Below, in pieces: positions 22,816-32,907 of a stretch of DNA of 64,000 nucleotides. Each line of letters begins with the position of its first letter. The first letter of the stretch is position 1. Both the position numbers and the translations under genes were made by a program. The notes under the pieces were generated by a model. The model saw nothing but the letters and a program-made list of their open reading frames with translations. It did not search any database and had not been told where the DNA came from. This DNA is from Pegoplata infirma (Eukaryota > Arthropoda > Insecta > Diptera > Anthomyiidae), in assembly GCA_963921195.1 (NCBI GenBank), contig OY992537.1, positions 73,910,894-73,974,893 of the forward strand, given 5' to 3'.

Positions 22816-23689
22816 TTTAAAATAAGTTATAAAACATTTGAAACCATCCCAGTAATTATTCATTTGTTTTAACAAACATCAACATTTATTTTTTACTGTT
22901 AATAAAATTTTTTAAAATAAATTCATTCATTCATTTTTTTACCAACAAATTCGAAAAAAATAACCTACGAAAACATTAAAAATTAAAGGATTTGGCAGGT
23001 TATTTTTACAATTTTTCTATTAATTTTATTTTAAAAAATTGTTAATAAAATTTTTGGGGAATCGATCCCGCAATCAACTACATTCTGGCCAGACACAAAC
23101 ATGGTTTTACATTTCTATAAATAATTTTTTGAATTTTTTGTCTACAAAAAAATAACCAACACTAGTAGGTAAAAACTAATGAAATTTCTTTAAAAAATGC
23201 CAACAATTTAAAAAAATTATGTACACAAATCATTAAAAATTAAAGAAGAATCACTTATTTTTACTTACAGAACAAAAATAAATGACTTTAAAAATTGAAT
23301 GCTAATGAAAGACTTTATTTTTTATTTTGTTATTTTTGAAACAAAGAACAGAAATAGTCATTTAACAAAACTGAACATTGAACAAATGTTTTTCTTTTAA
23401 AAACGACAAAACTACAAAAAATAATTTTTGCAAATATTTAATACTCATTCGCTGTGATGAAACAAGAAAATACAAGCGAATTACAAAATTGTTATGAACC
23501 ACGCCTCCTAAGCCCAGTATTTGATAAATTGAAAAACGAAAAACGCAATTTTCTTAGTTCCACATAGGGCTATTCATGAAACCTATTCAGAAATTCAGGG
23601 GACACAAGTTTTTCTGTAGCGGGAAATTTGGTGTAGAATGCCTCATATGATTTGTTTTTGATTCTTAAACATTTTAAAAACTAAATTTT
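22816..23689. other. AT-rich DNA without recognisable gene
   Basis: No gene, array or element end that I can support. A TGTAGAATGCCTCATATG stretch near 23635 resembles the tip of the foldback family but in the wrong orientation to bound the copy that follows. Confidence 0.45.
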
Positions 23690-25356
23690 AAATGTAGTTT
23701 TAGAAAAAACTATTAAAAAAATTATTCGAAGTAATTATCACTAATTTTTTAACGTTTAAAAATTAAAATCGACTTTTTGAAAAAGTCCGAAACCTTCGAT
23801 TTCTTTTTTTTAAAACGTCTAAAAGTTCTACTCTAAAATTAACTCTGATTTTTTTTATATGGTGCTCCAAAAAAATTAAATTGTTAGATACTGACCCTAA
23901 CTTACCCTAGATATATTCATTTCGAGTAAAAATACGCTTCACAAAAATTAAGAACGATCGGACATGGGTAAGGCGTTCCGTTAAAAATACTTCTCACAAA
24001 AATTTAGGACGATCGGAAATGGGTAAGGCGTTTAGCATGATCCTTGAAGTTTAAAAAACGGATTACAAGGAAAAATATGAATTTTTTTCTGTTTTCTCTA
24101 TTTTTTTTTGGTATTTTAAGTTAAGTTGAAATTCAAGTGGTTACAGAATTATAATACGGAGTAAAATGCCTCTCTAATAAGGTACCAAAAACTAAAATCG
24201 GTTGAAAATCAGCCAAGTTATTACAACTTCCCCAGGCATCTAACGTATGGGAGACCACTTGATTAAGCAATACAATACGATTTTTGAAATTCATTGAAAT
24301 TTTCTACTGTAATAACATTTTTTTATTCTTCGAGTTCAAATGTATTTAGATGACAAGTATTTTTCATATTGTGTTTGCTAACATGTTTTAAATTAATGCT
24401 AAAAATGCCTGCATTATCAACATCCTTTTGAAATCTCTATTTTAAAAAAATTTTTTTTTTTTGTTTTAAAATTTGGAAAACCAAAAAAATATTACACTGA
24501 AACATGAATAATGAAAAAATGTTATTACAGTAGAAAATTTCAATAAATTAAAAAAAAGGGACTCGTATTCTTAAATCAAGTTGTATGACACACGCTAGAT
24601 GCCTGGGGAAGTTGTAATAACATGGCTGATTTTCAACCGATTTTAGTTTTTAGTACCTTATTAGAAAGGCATTTTACTCCACATCCTAATTCTGTAATCA
24701 TTTGTATTAAAACTTAACATAAAATACCAACAAAATTGCGAAAACAGAAAAAAATCATATTTTTCCTTGCAATCCGTTTTTAAACTTCAAGGATCATGCT
24801 AAACGCCTTACCCATTTCCGATAGTCCTAAATTTTTGTGAGACGTATTTTTAACTCAAAATTAATATATCAGGGGTAAGTTAGGGTCAATACCTACCAAT
24901 TTATTTTTTTGGAGCACCATATAAAATAAATCAGAGCCAAAAAATTAAAGATGCAATTTTAAAAATTTAAAAAAAAAAAATGGAATGAATTGTGATCACA
25001 TCTCGAATTATGACTTAAAAGTTTATAATTTTTTACAAAAAAATAAGTGATAATTACTTCCAATAATTTTTTCATATTTTTTTTCTAAAACTACATTTAA
25101 ATACCAACAAAACGTTGTCCACCTTTTTTTAAAATATCTATATTTTTAATGGTCAAAATTAATTAAAAATTTCAATTCTTTAATTTTTTTGAGAAAATCG
25201 CAATTTTGAAAAATTGATTACTCAACACTATCTTGAAATAAAAGGCTGAAAATTGGTGTCCAAGTTGCATTTAATAAGTACTAAAACATATACAAAAATA
25301 AAATAAATCAAAAGGGGTCGGGTCTAAAAGTGAGTGATTTGGCTTGGAATGCCACA
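23690..25356. mobile_element. Foldback TIR element, copy 2, left-truncated
   Basis: Both arms of the 7015-9635 element are present: TAAGGTACCAAAAACTAAAA and CTTCCCCAGGCATCTAAC at about 24180-24245, with inverses at about 24590-24660. The right tip reads GGATTTGG-like GTGATTTGGCTTGGAATGCC, ending near 25356. About 250 bp of the left tip is missing. The unpaired centre (24330-24500) is inverted relative to copy 1. There is no MITE in the arm that carries one in copy 1. Confidence 0.65.
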
Positions 25357-25515
25357 TATACATTATTTATCAGTGATCGATTTTAAGACATTCTAGCGAT
25401 GGCCGTCTGTCTATCCTTCTGTTGAAATGGTGATCACGGCCAAAGACAAAGACTTCGAATACTTACTTTTTGTTATCCTAAACAGTTTGTTATTTCAGTT
25501 GAGCGAAATCGGTTC
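25357..25515 (-). repeat. DR1 fragment, minus orientation
   Basis: Contains GATCGATTTTAAGACATTCT, AGCGATGGCCGTCTGTCTAT and GAGCGAAATCGGTTCAGCG in the order seen in the DR1 copies at 2722 and 33545. It stops abruptly after GGTTCAGCG at CACAGTGGATCGAG, a Transib-like tip. The adjacent 25520-25920 stretch holds a (GTT)n run and no recognisable gene. Confidence 0.6.
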
Positions 25516-25920
25516 AGCGCACAGTGGATCGAGTAGAGTAAACACCCGGTTGTTGTTGTTGTAACAGACCCGGTCATTTATTTCGATGTATTTTTTTAAA
25601 TAATAAAGTACTTTTATATGTTTTAGGGGTCGAGGCCCGAGTTTAACAAAAACAAAAAAAATAAAATCAAAAATGGCGATTTTTTCTTTTTGCAATTTTA
25701 CAACATTCGCGTTCATTAAAGGCATACCTTCATAATTTTCAAAAAAGTATGAACAGGAAACTAAAGTAGTTTACGTCGTCTTTAATTCCTATTGTAGTTT
25801 AATACCCATTTTTTTAAACACGCCAAATTATTTAACTGTTTAAATTTCAGAGCAAAATTTGAAAAAAGTCTTACAATTAGTCAAATTATTAAGACAGATG
25901 ATATTTATAATTTTTATAAA

Positions 25921-25942
25921 GCGGTTAGGTTAGGTTAGGTTG
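25921..25942 (-). repeat. CCTAA-repeat tail of the LINE
   Basis: On the element strand the 3' end runs ACAACCTAACCTAACCTAAC and then CGC, giving about three tandem CCTAA units and no poly(A). Read on the plus strand this is GGTTAGG repeated, the same pentamer as the ancestral insect telomere repeat TTAGG. Confidence 0.75.
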
Positions 25943-26025
25943 TAAGTGGCTGCTGATGTTTTACGTCAACACACGTAGACTCTGAGGTCCATTGTGATAC
26001 CACGGGATCGTAATAGGTTTCCCTA

Positions 26026-29000
26026 CTAGTCCCTGTCGTTAAACCAGTTTGAGCTTCTTATGAAACTCCTTAGATGTTGAATTTTGACATCCGACAAATC
26101 TGAAAGATCGTACAGCTCCCTAGATCCCAGTGAAGCAAGTCGCTGACCAGAAAGTGCCGGGCAATGGCAAATAAAGTGTTCGATAGTTTCCAACTCCTCT
26201 TCATCCATGCAACTTCGGCAAACGTCATTCGACGGCACATTTAACCGCTCTGCGTGCTTCCCTATAAGGCAGTGTCCGGTAATTATAGAAACCACCGTCG
26301 AAATCTCTCCTCTTGGAAGCGATATCAGCTCACTTGTGCGCCCCTGATTAAGAGAAGGCCAAATCAGTCGTGTTGTCTCACACGTCCATCCATTTGCCCA
26401 TCTTTGATTAGTCTCCGTCGCAGAACAAAGCCGTAGGTTTTGCTTGCAAGTTTCTAGAGGCATACCAACACATTCCAATTCTGTTGGAACCTGTAAGGTA
26501 GTTCCTAGTCTTGCAAGCTCATCGGCTTTGCAATTCCCTGGAATGTCTCTGTGCCCTGGGACCCATATGAGTCGTATGTTAAACTGCTTGGCCATCTCAT
26601 TTAAAGACGTGCGGCAGTTAAGGGCAGATCTTGTTTTCAGAAACATTGAATCCAGGGACTTGACCGCGGCTTGACTGTCAGTATAGATGTTGACTGCGGT
26701 TGTAGACAAGACATTGCAGCTCAACCAGTCAGCCACTTCCTTTATTGCCAGCATCTCTGCCTGGTAGACACTGCAATGATCTGGCAATCTACGAGCCAGG
26801 CTCAATCCAAGCTCTTCCGAATAGACCCCAAAGCCCACTTGTTCGTGCAGCCTCGATCCATCTGTGTAAAAATTTATGGTAGCTCCACTTCCCGGAGTAT
26901 CCCCCATCCAAGACTCCCTGGATGGTATCATAGTGGTAAAGTGGCGCTCAAAGAGGCTCAAAGAGGGAGCACAATCCACATTTTGTGGTATTGTTATCTT
27001 TTTCAAGATCGCGCTATGGCCACAATCGCTGCTCCTCCATTGCAGCGTGCTATTAAGTCGAATTGCCGACGCAGCTGCATACTGCCTACCCAATATGTCC
27101 AAGGGTATCAGGTGAAGGAGGATTTCTAATGCAGCCGTAGGTGTAGTACGAAGAGCACCAGTGATGCACATTGACGCCATTCTCTGTACCTTCGTGATAA
27201 AGACACAGTTCGATTTTGTTTCTAAAGCAGGCCACCAGACAATGATTCCATACAGCAAAATTGGACGCACCACTGCTGTATAGATCCAATGAACGACTTG
27301 AGGGCTAAAACCCCATCGTTTTCCAATGGCCCTTTTACAGGAATACAAAGCAATCGTTGCTTTTCTCACCCGTTCCTCAATATTACGCCTGAAATTCAGC
27401 TTCCTATCTAGAAATACTCCAAGATACTTGGCTCCATCTGAGAAGGTGATTTCAGTACCGTCCAGAGAAATAGGATCAAAAGCAGGAATCTTATTTTTCC
27501 TTGTAAATAAAACAAGCTCTGTTTTACTAGGATTAACTCCTAGACCACAGTCTCTTGCCCATTTAGACAGATCTTTCAGAGAACACTGAAGAATGTCCCG
27601 CAATGTTGGCAGATGCTTCCCCTTTACCGCTATCGCGACATCGTCAGCATATGCGACAACATGACAACCACGTGCTTCTAGAGATAGTAGCATTGAATTC
27701 AGTGCCAGGTTCCAAAGAAGCGGCGAAAGAACACCTCCTTGTGGTGTGCCCCTATTGACAAATCGAGATATGACGGACGCTCCCAATTCAGACGTTATAC
27801 GTCTACTGGCAAGTAGGCTTTCCACCATTAAAACGATTTCACGCTTTACTCCCAGACCAGACAATGCCAATATTATCGATTCTGGGATGACATTATTAAA
27901 AGCCCCCTCAATATCAAGAAAGGCCACCATAGTGTACTCCTTTACCGAAAGCGATCTCTCGATGGTACCAACGAGCTCATGAAGAGCTGTTTCCGTTGAT
28001 CGTCCCTTGCTGTATGCATGTTGCTTTGTCGAAAGCAACCTCGGGTCAATCACTCTACGCAAATATGAGTCTATCATTCGTTCCATTGTCTTTAACAAAA
28101 AAGAAGACAGACTAATTGGTCTGAAATCCTTCGCAGCTGTGTGGGAACTTTTCCCAGCCTTCGGGATAAATACGACTCTGGTATCCCTCCATTTTAAAGG
28201 AATGTACGACCAGTTGATGCATGCTGTGTATAGATTATACAGCAACGGGGCTATATAGTCCGACACTTGCTGCAACTCAGCCGGGATTATACCATCAGGT
28301 CCCGGGGATTTATAGGGCCTGAAGCTTTTTATCGCCCAGATTAATGTTGGCATATTTATTATTTCCGAAGCAATTTCAGATGCTTGGGCGTCAGAACGTT
28401 CCAAAGCTTGAAACGGCGTCATGGAATTGCCCGGAAAATGCGTGTTTAAAAGGAGATCCAGCGACTCTCCACTGGAGGAAGACCACACCCCATTAGGATC
28501 TTTCAGGTATCCCAGGGTGCAAGGAGAAGAAGCCAGAACCTTGCGCAGCCTGGATGCCTCAGAAACGTCTTCTATGTTTCCACAGAAGTTTTTCCAAGAA
28601 TCACATTTTGCATTTCTGATCATCTTTTTATAACTCTTAAGTTGCAGCCTGTATGCAGACCAGTCCTCGTCCGCTCTTGAAAATTTAGCCTTATTAAAGA
28701 GCTTTCTGCAGGAATCTCTGCTCGTCTGCAACTCATTTGACCACCAAGGTGGCTTTTTTTTCCCTCTAGGCTTTGCAGAAGGGCAAGACGCATCCAGGCA
28801 CCTATTACAAACATTTGTTATATGGTCAACCAGACAGTCAATTTGCGCCAAACTATGTGGTTTGGATAAGGGTACTTCATCCAAAAGCAAAGAAAAAGTC
28901 TCCCTATATTTTACCCAGTTTGTTCTCCTCAGATTTCTAGAGACTGTCTCAACCGGGGCACGCTCCCTGAGTAAAAACTCAATGTAGCGATGATCTGAGA

Positions 29001-29757
29001 AAGAATGCTCTTCCAAAACTCTCCAGTCATCAATTCTATCAGACAATGTATCTGATACAAGTGTTACGTCAAGAACCTCTTGCCGCGTACTTGTAACGAA
29101 AGTTGGTTCACCACCCTTGTTACAAATATAGAGGTTAGTGCTTAACAAAAACTCCAAAAGTGATTCGCCTCTATCATTTGTGTCTGTACTTCCCCATATC
29201 GAATGATGTGCATTAGCATCACAACACACTACTAACTGGTGTCCCCTAGATTCAGACTCCCGAATTAGACCGACAACCTTCTCCGGGGGTATTGACCCCG
29301 GATTAGGAAAATACGCAGAGGCGAGCCAAATAGACTTCCCATGAAGCTCTAAGCTAGCCGCTGTAACATCCATATCACTAAAAGTTGATAAAAAGAATAT
29401 ATTTAAGCCATTTTTTGCCAAGATGCAGGCTCTTGGTGAGCCCTCACCTTTGGCAACCACCAACTTAAACCCAGGGGTCTTCAATCCGCAAACCCTGCCA
29501 CCCCGCACCCAGGGCTCTTGGATAAAAACCAAGTCAACTGCTCCTGTCGTCAGGCGCAGCAAGAGTGCAGCTGAGGCTGCCTTACAGTGATGGAGGTTTA
29601 TTTGTAGGAACCGCAACATCTTGCTTTTTTTCCACCATCCTTTCCACCACCGTGTTATTGGCTTCATCCTCCGTGTTATCATAGAGGTCGCATTCGTCCC
29701 CAGATTCGGTTTCGAATAAGCCAGATATATATCCCATCTGTTCTGAATCGGAGGCAA
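26026..29757 (-). CDS. LINE ORF2: endonuclease, reverse transcriptase, RNase H
   Basis: The long form is 1243 residues. Its product nicks target DNA, reverse-transcribes the element RNA at the nick and can remove RNA from the hybrid. The APE-type endonuclease begins at LRFLQINLHH (residue 48) and shows QEPW with Glu81, Asp180 and Asn182 in CDANAHH, Asp230 and SDH at 254-256. The reverse transcriptase includes PKAGK and DFRPISL, the GTPQGGVLSP block and the catalytic YADD at about residue 703. RNase H has FYTDGS near 964, YQAEMLAI, YTDSQAAV and WVPGH near 1065. A CRSC...HFICHC cluster lies at about 1180. No stop or frameshift is present. The first ATG (29757) is in the +1 frame 176 nt before the end of ORF1; the ATG at 29619 (residue 47), directly before the endonuclease, is the likelier start and overlaps ORF1 by 38 nt, suggesting reinitiation. 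Confidence 0.92.
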   Translation of the reverse strand: MPPIQNRWDIYLAYSKPNLGTNATSMITRRMKPITRWWKGWWKKSKMLRFLQINLHHCKAASAALLLRLTTGAVDLVFIQEPWVRGGRVCGLKTPGFKLVVAKGEGSPRACILAKNGLNIFFLSTFSDMDVTAASLELHGKSIWLASAYFPNPGSIPPEKVVGLIRESESRGHQLVVCCDANAHHSIWGSTDTNDRGESLLEFLLSTNLYICNKGGEPTFVTSTRQEVLDVTLVSDTLSDRIDDWRVLEEHSFSDHRYIEFLLRERAPVETVSRNLRRTNWVKYRETFSLLLDEVPLSKPHSLAQIDCLVDHITNVCNRCLDASCPSAKPRGKKKPPWWSNELQTSRDSCRKLFNKAKFSRADEDWSAYRLQLKSYKKMIRNAKCDSWKNFCGNIEDVSEASRLRKVLASSPCTLGYLKDPNGVWSSSSGESLDLLLNTHFPGNSMTPFQALERSDAQASEIASEIINMPTLIWAIKSFRPYKSPGPDGIIPAELQQVSDYIAPLLYNLYTACINWSYIPLKWRDTRVVFIPKAGKSSHTAAKDFRPISLSSFLLKTMERMIDSYLRRVIDPRLLSTKQHAYSKGRSTETALHELVGTIERSLSVKEYTMVAFLDIEGAFNNVIPESIILALSGLGVKREIVLMVESLLASRRITSELGASVISRFVNRGTPQGGVLSPLLWNLALNSMLLSLEARGCHVVAYADDVAIAVKGKHLPTLRDILQCSLKDLSKWARDCGLGVNPSKTELVLFTRKNKIPAFDPISLDGTEITFSDGAKYLGVFLDRKLNFRRNIEERVRKATIALYSCKRAIGKRWGFSPQVVHWIYTAVVRPILLYGIIVWWPALETKSNCVFITKVQRMASMCITGALRTTPTAALEILLHLIPLDILGRQYAAASAIRLNSTLQWRSSDCGHSAILKKITIPQNVDCAPSLSLFERHFTTMIPSRESWMGDTPGSGATINFYTDGSRLHEQVGFGVYSEELGLSLARRLPDHCSVYQAEMLAIKEVADWLSCNVLSTTAVNIYTDSQAAVKSLDSMFLKTRSALNCRTSLNEMAKQFNIRLIWVPGHRDIPGNCKADELARLGTTLQVPTELECVGMPLETCKQNLRLCSATETNQRWANGWTCETTRLIWPSLNQGRTSELISLPRGEISTVVSIITGHCLIGKHAERLNVPSNDVCRSCMDEEELETIEHFICHCPALSGQRLASLGSRELYDLSDLSDVKIQHLRSFIRSSNWFNDRD

Positions 29758-30985
29758 CAGAACTCTCCGAATTCCTCACTGCATGGGCCTCGTCCTGAAT
29801 GTCACCCATCGTGGCATCGGCTTTATCCTCCATGCCATCACAGAGGTTGCATTCGTTACCAGATTCGGTTTCAAAAATGCCAGATGCATCTCCCATCAGC
29901 CTAGAATCGGCCAGCTGAATATCAACCTTTTCCAGATTCTCCTCCCCAGCCGACTCTGCCACTGGCTTGTCTGCGTCCAAAATAGTCTTCTGGTCGCCCT
30001 TGTAGACATTGACTCTTATATGAAAAAATCCAAATCTAATAATGCCGTCAGTCCTGGCTAAAAGCGGAAGCGATTCCTCATTAACCAAGACCACTGCTTG
30101 ACGACGAGCGCCCTCCATCTCACCCAATCTGGCAATTTGCCAATTCTGAGTTGGAAGGTCAGGATTGCAGACTTTTATCATCTTCAGAATCACCGCAGTG
30201 TCATTTGTAGCCATTGGGATCCATGCATGAGCTCTGGGTTGCGAGGGGATATCATGTTTTTCCACAACGTCCAGTCTGGCTCCAGGCCATAACTCTCCCA
30301 CTTGGCTAATGGCAACCTTAAACACGGCTGCGGATCTTTCGTTCCCAAAAGCAACGAGTTTTACTCGCCCCTGATACCAACCTGCGTTGACAGTAGTAGG
30401 TAGAAAATCAGGCATACTCTCAAGGAGCCTATAGTAGATTTCATTTAGTTTAGTTTCAACTAAACTCCACTTGTCCCTTGGAATACTACAATCCCCATTT
30501 TGCCTGTTTATCACAGCCCTAACGAAGTTACCTTTAACCACTTCACTAAAAGACTGAGTCCAGACGTTGCCGGTCACCTTAGATCTCTTAGGTAAAGGTT
30601 TCTCGTCGGGCGAGCGCAACCTTTTACCAGACTTCGATGACGAGGCCGAAACAGCGCTCTGTTTGTCAGATGCGCGCATTGCCGAAAGTTTGTCCTGTTC
30701 TTCAATGACTCCTTTCGCCCATGATAGCGACGCCCTCTCACGTTCGGAGAGCTTCGTTCCATCAAGTTGGCTTAGTCTGTTAATTATTTTCAAACAAAGC
30801 CGTCTCTGGTTGTGCCTGACCTTTGATGGTTTAAGTTTCTTTTTCTTTTTACCACCAATATTAGGCTGAGCACCCCTACCAGAATCAAGGTCGGACTTCA
30901 AGGTCGCAACCCTAAGACCAGTGCTAGGACCAGCACCAGTCGGTGAGGCAGAGCCTCGAATTAAATCGGTATCATTTGTGTCCAT
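29582..30985 (-). CDS. LINE ORF1: RNA-binding protein, DUF4780-like
   Basis: 467 residues; expected to coat the element RNA and help form the transposition particle. The N-terminus is Ser/Thr/Gly-rich, followed by a strongly basic stretch (KKKKKLKPSK and RHNQRR, about residues 45-65) and a second Lys/Arg patch (KRLRSPDEKP, PKRSK) that could be nuclear localisation signals. Residues about 135-330 (VWTQSFSEVVKGNFVRAVIN to FFHIRVNVYKGD) resemble the DUF4780 domain that I know from insect LINE ORF1 proteins. I see no CCHC zinc knuckles. The acidic C-terminus holds a duplicated segment, SGIFETESGNECNL and SGLFETESGDECDL, about 70 residues apart. The start at 30985 is the first ATG of the open frame. 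Function is inferred from position and this resemblance. Confidence 0.85.
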   Translation of the reverse strand: MDTNDTDLIRGSASPTGAGPSTGLRVATLKSDLDSGRGAQPNIGGKKKKKLKPSKVRHNQRRLCLKIINRLSQLDGTKLSERERASLSWAKGVIEEQDKLSAMRASDKQSAVSASSSKSGKRLRSPDEKPLPKRSKVTGNVWTQSFSEVVKGNFVRAVINRQNGDCSIPRDKWSLVETKLNEIYYRLLESMPDFLPTTVNAGWYQGRVKLVAFGNERSAAVFKVAISQVGELWPGARLDVVEKHDIPSQPRAHAWIPMATNDTAVILKMIKVCNPDLPTQNWQIARLGEMEGARRQAVVLVNEESLPLLARTDGIIRFGFFHIRVNVYKGDQKTILDADKPVAESAGEENLEKVDIQLADSRLMGDASGIFETESGNECNLCDGMEDKADATMGDIQDEAHAVRNSESSVASDSEQMGYISGLFETESGDECDLYDNTEDEANNTVVERMVEKKQDVAVPTNKPPSL

Positions 30986-31365
30986 ATTTTCATTTTCCTG
31001 GATGTGGTCATGAAAATATTACAAAAATACCTATTACGAACAATTTCAAAAATTCAATTAATAGCACGGAGATAAATTAAAACACGTCCACACTTGTCAA
31101 CAGTTGAAGCGGTACAACCTTAAATTTATATTTTGCGCGTTATATCGCATTTTGTGAATTTTGCTATCCACGAAATTTTTTTGCAAACTAAGCATACAAT
31201 GTTTTAAAACAAGTCCGTATTATCATATTGGCATAAAATAATTTAAATAAATTACAAATGGTCTATGAAAAATTATATAAAAACTGAAAAAATAAAAAAG
31301 TTTGGATCAGAATATCTCGCCAACCATTAAAAAAATTTTTTTTTTTTTGCAAATAATATTTTTAC

Positions 31366-31423
31366 ATTGTGGAGGGTATCAATACATTCGGCAAGGACGA
31401 ATTTAACTTTTTTACTTGTTTTT
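31366..31423 (-). repeat. DR1 type A end fragment
   Basis: On plus: TTGTGGAGGGTATCAATACA, TTCGGCAAGGACGAA and TTTAACTTTTTTACTTGTTT. This is a single DR1 end in minus orientation lying about 260 bp beyond the LINE; the hairpin has one mismatch. Confidence 0.65.
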
Positions 31424-32045
31424 AATCGTTTTGGGGGTATTAAAACGAAAGACTTAAGAAACAAACTTTTCCATTTGCCAATTTCATATTACAAAACCTT
31501 AACGTTTACCAATAACAATTTTGTTAAACTTACTAATAAAATATTAAAAGAAAAAATATTTATTTTTAAATGAAAAATTTGTTTTGATTATTTTTCAATT
31601 ACGTTTCAGTTTTTGTTTGTTTTTTTTCTGCTATTATTATTATTTCGGTTTCATTTGAATTATTACTCTAACCTTGGTTTAGTTTTTATTCTCATACACA
31701 ACTATATATGTAAGCATAACACAGACATACGAGTATATACATAAACATTTACACAAACATACTTACAATTAGAAAATGCGGGTAAACAAATACTTGCTGA
31801 ACAAAAATTGCAGCCTATAACCAGAACAATGGTTTTTGAAATTATTTTATGATTTTCAAAACAATTCTGTATAGCACAACAAAACTTATAAACACGTATA
31901 ATTCTATAAAAGAGTGGACCGAAAAAATAAATCAATTTATTGCAAGTGCATCTTATCCCCAGCAAAACCTGAAAAAAGGATATGTCTTATATAACACATT
32001 ACCATGTAATGCATACCCAAATAATAAAAAAAAATAATTATTTTA
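31424..32045. other. AT-rich DNA without recognisable gene
   Basis: Short ORFs on both strands here (for example 31702-31965 minus, 31849-32037 plus) overlap each other, lack known motifs and look accidental. No repeat ends seen. Confidence 0.45.
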
Positions 32046-32226
32046 ATTACTTTCTGATTAATTTTTATTAAATAATAAAAATTGTTTTATTCGACCTTTA
32101 AAATATTATATTTTGAGGATGTTTATTCTGGCTCGAGGTCATTATTTTCTTTACTAATTAAAACCATGATATTCTCATAGCATAATTTTCAAGAAAATTT
32201 TTTTTTGTTTTAAATTTATTTATGTT
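32046..32226 (-). repeat. Dispersed repeat R3, copy without MITE
   Basis: Read on minus, it carries GAGAATATCATGGTTTTAAT, TAGTAAAGAAAATAATGACC, TCGAGCC, CTCAAAATATAATATTTTAA and AGGTCGAATAAAACAATTTT. The same order occurs at 41952-42432, where a 302-bp MITE separates AGTAAA.TAAA from ATGACCTCGAG. This copy is therefore a natural empty site. The function and class of the repeat itself are unknown. Confidence 0.75.
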
Positions 32227-32905
32227 GGTCATTTTCATTTTTTAATTACTTTTTGTTTTATTTATGCATTACGCACCCATTACTTGAAGTCTCGTCCTAA
32301 ATAAATAACAGCATTTTAAACTTTAAAAACGAAAATGTCACATATGATGTGAAACACACTTATTTCATTACATTTTCTTTCAATTTAATTTTTTCACCCC
32401 CCTCTAATACACATAAATGTTATGTACGAGTATTTAAACATACACGTACCAAATACATACTAAAGCACTTTAAATTGTTGTAACTATTTTGTATTTTATA
32501 AAAACTAGGTAATCAAGAACTTTAAATCATGAATACAAAGCAAAAATTAAATTTATACAAAAAAAAAAAACTGCCACCGTTGTATAAATGTTTTGTTTTT
32601 CAAATTTTCCATACTTGGATTTAACAAAAAAAAAAAACGCCTTCAAGAGCAGTGCTTTGTTTTAATAGAAGAAAAACTTTGGATGGGTTGGGTGGTAAGG
32701 TTTTTTTTTTTTTTGTTTTCATGTATTATTTTTGTAATAAAATTGTGTTCAGTTATTTTATTTTTATTTTGTTTTTAATAAATTGCTAATAAATTTAATT
32801 CTAATTAAATCTGTTGAATAAACATGAGGAATTCTTGTATAAATTTTGAAGGAGAACCTTAAAAGTGTTAAGAATAAAGCCTTGAATTAGAGGGAACTTA
32901 TAATA
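32227..32905. other. AT-rich DNA without recognisable gene
   Basis: Nothing recognised. The ORF at 32593-32778 is poly-Phe/Lys sequence from homopolymer tracts. Confidence 0.5.
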
Positions 32906-32907
32906 CT

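Larger units (their letters stand above)
25921..31106 (-). mobile_element. Near-complete LOA-group non-LTR retrotransposon (LINE)
   Basis: A 5.2-kb element on the minus strand with a short 5' leader (about 31106-30986), ORF1, an overlapping ORF2, a 3' UTR of roughly 80 bp and a tail of CCTAA repeats instead of poly(A). Both ORFs are uninterrupted. The domain set (APE-type endonuclease, reverse transcriptase, RNase H, C-terminal Cys/His cluster, DUF4780-like ORF1) fits the LOA group of I/R1-related LINEs. AAGCGGT occurs at 25919-25925 next to the tail and at 31107-31113 next to the presumed 5' end; this 7-bp match is a candidate target duplication and sets the boundaries, but it is short. GC content and codon use differ sharply from the surrounding DNA. 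Confidence 0.85.

Noticed and set aside
26254..28814. Many 60-150 codon ORFs on the plus strand and in other frames between 26.2 and 31.0 kb
   Set aside because: All are shadows of the LINE ORFs, whose higher GC content reduces stop codons on the opposite strand.
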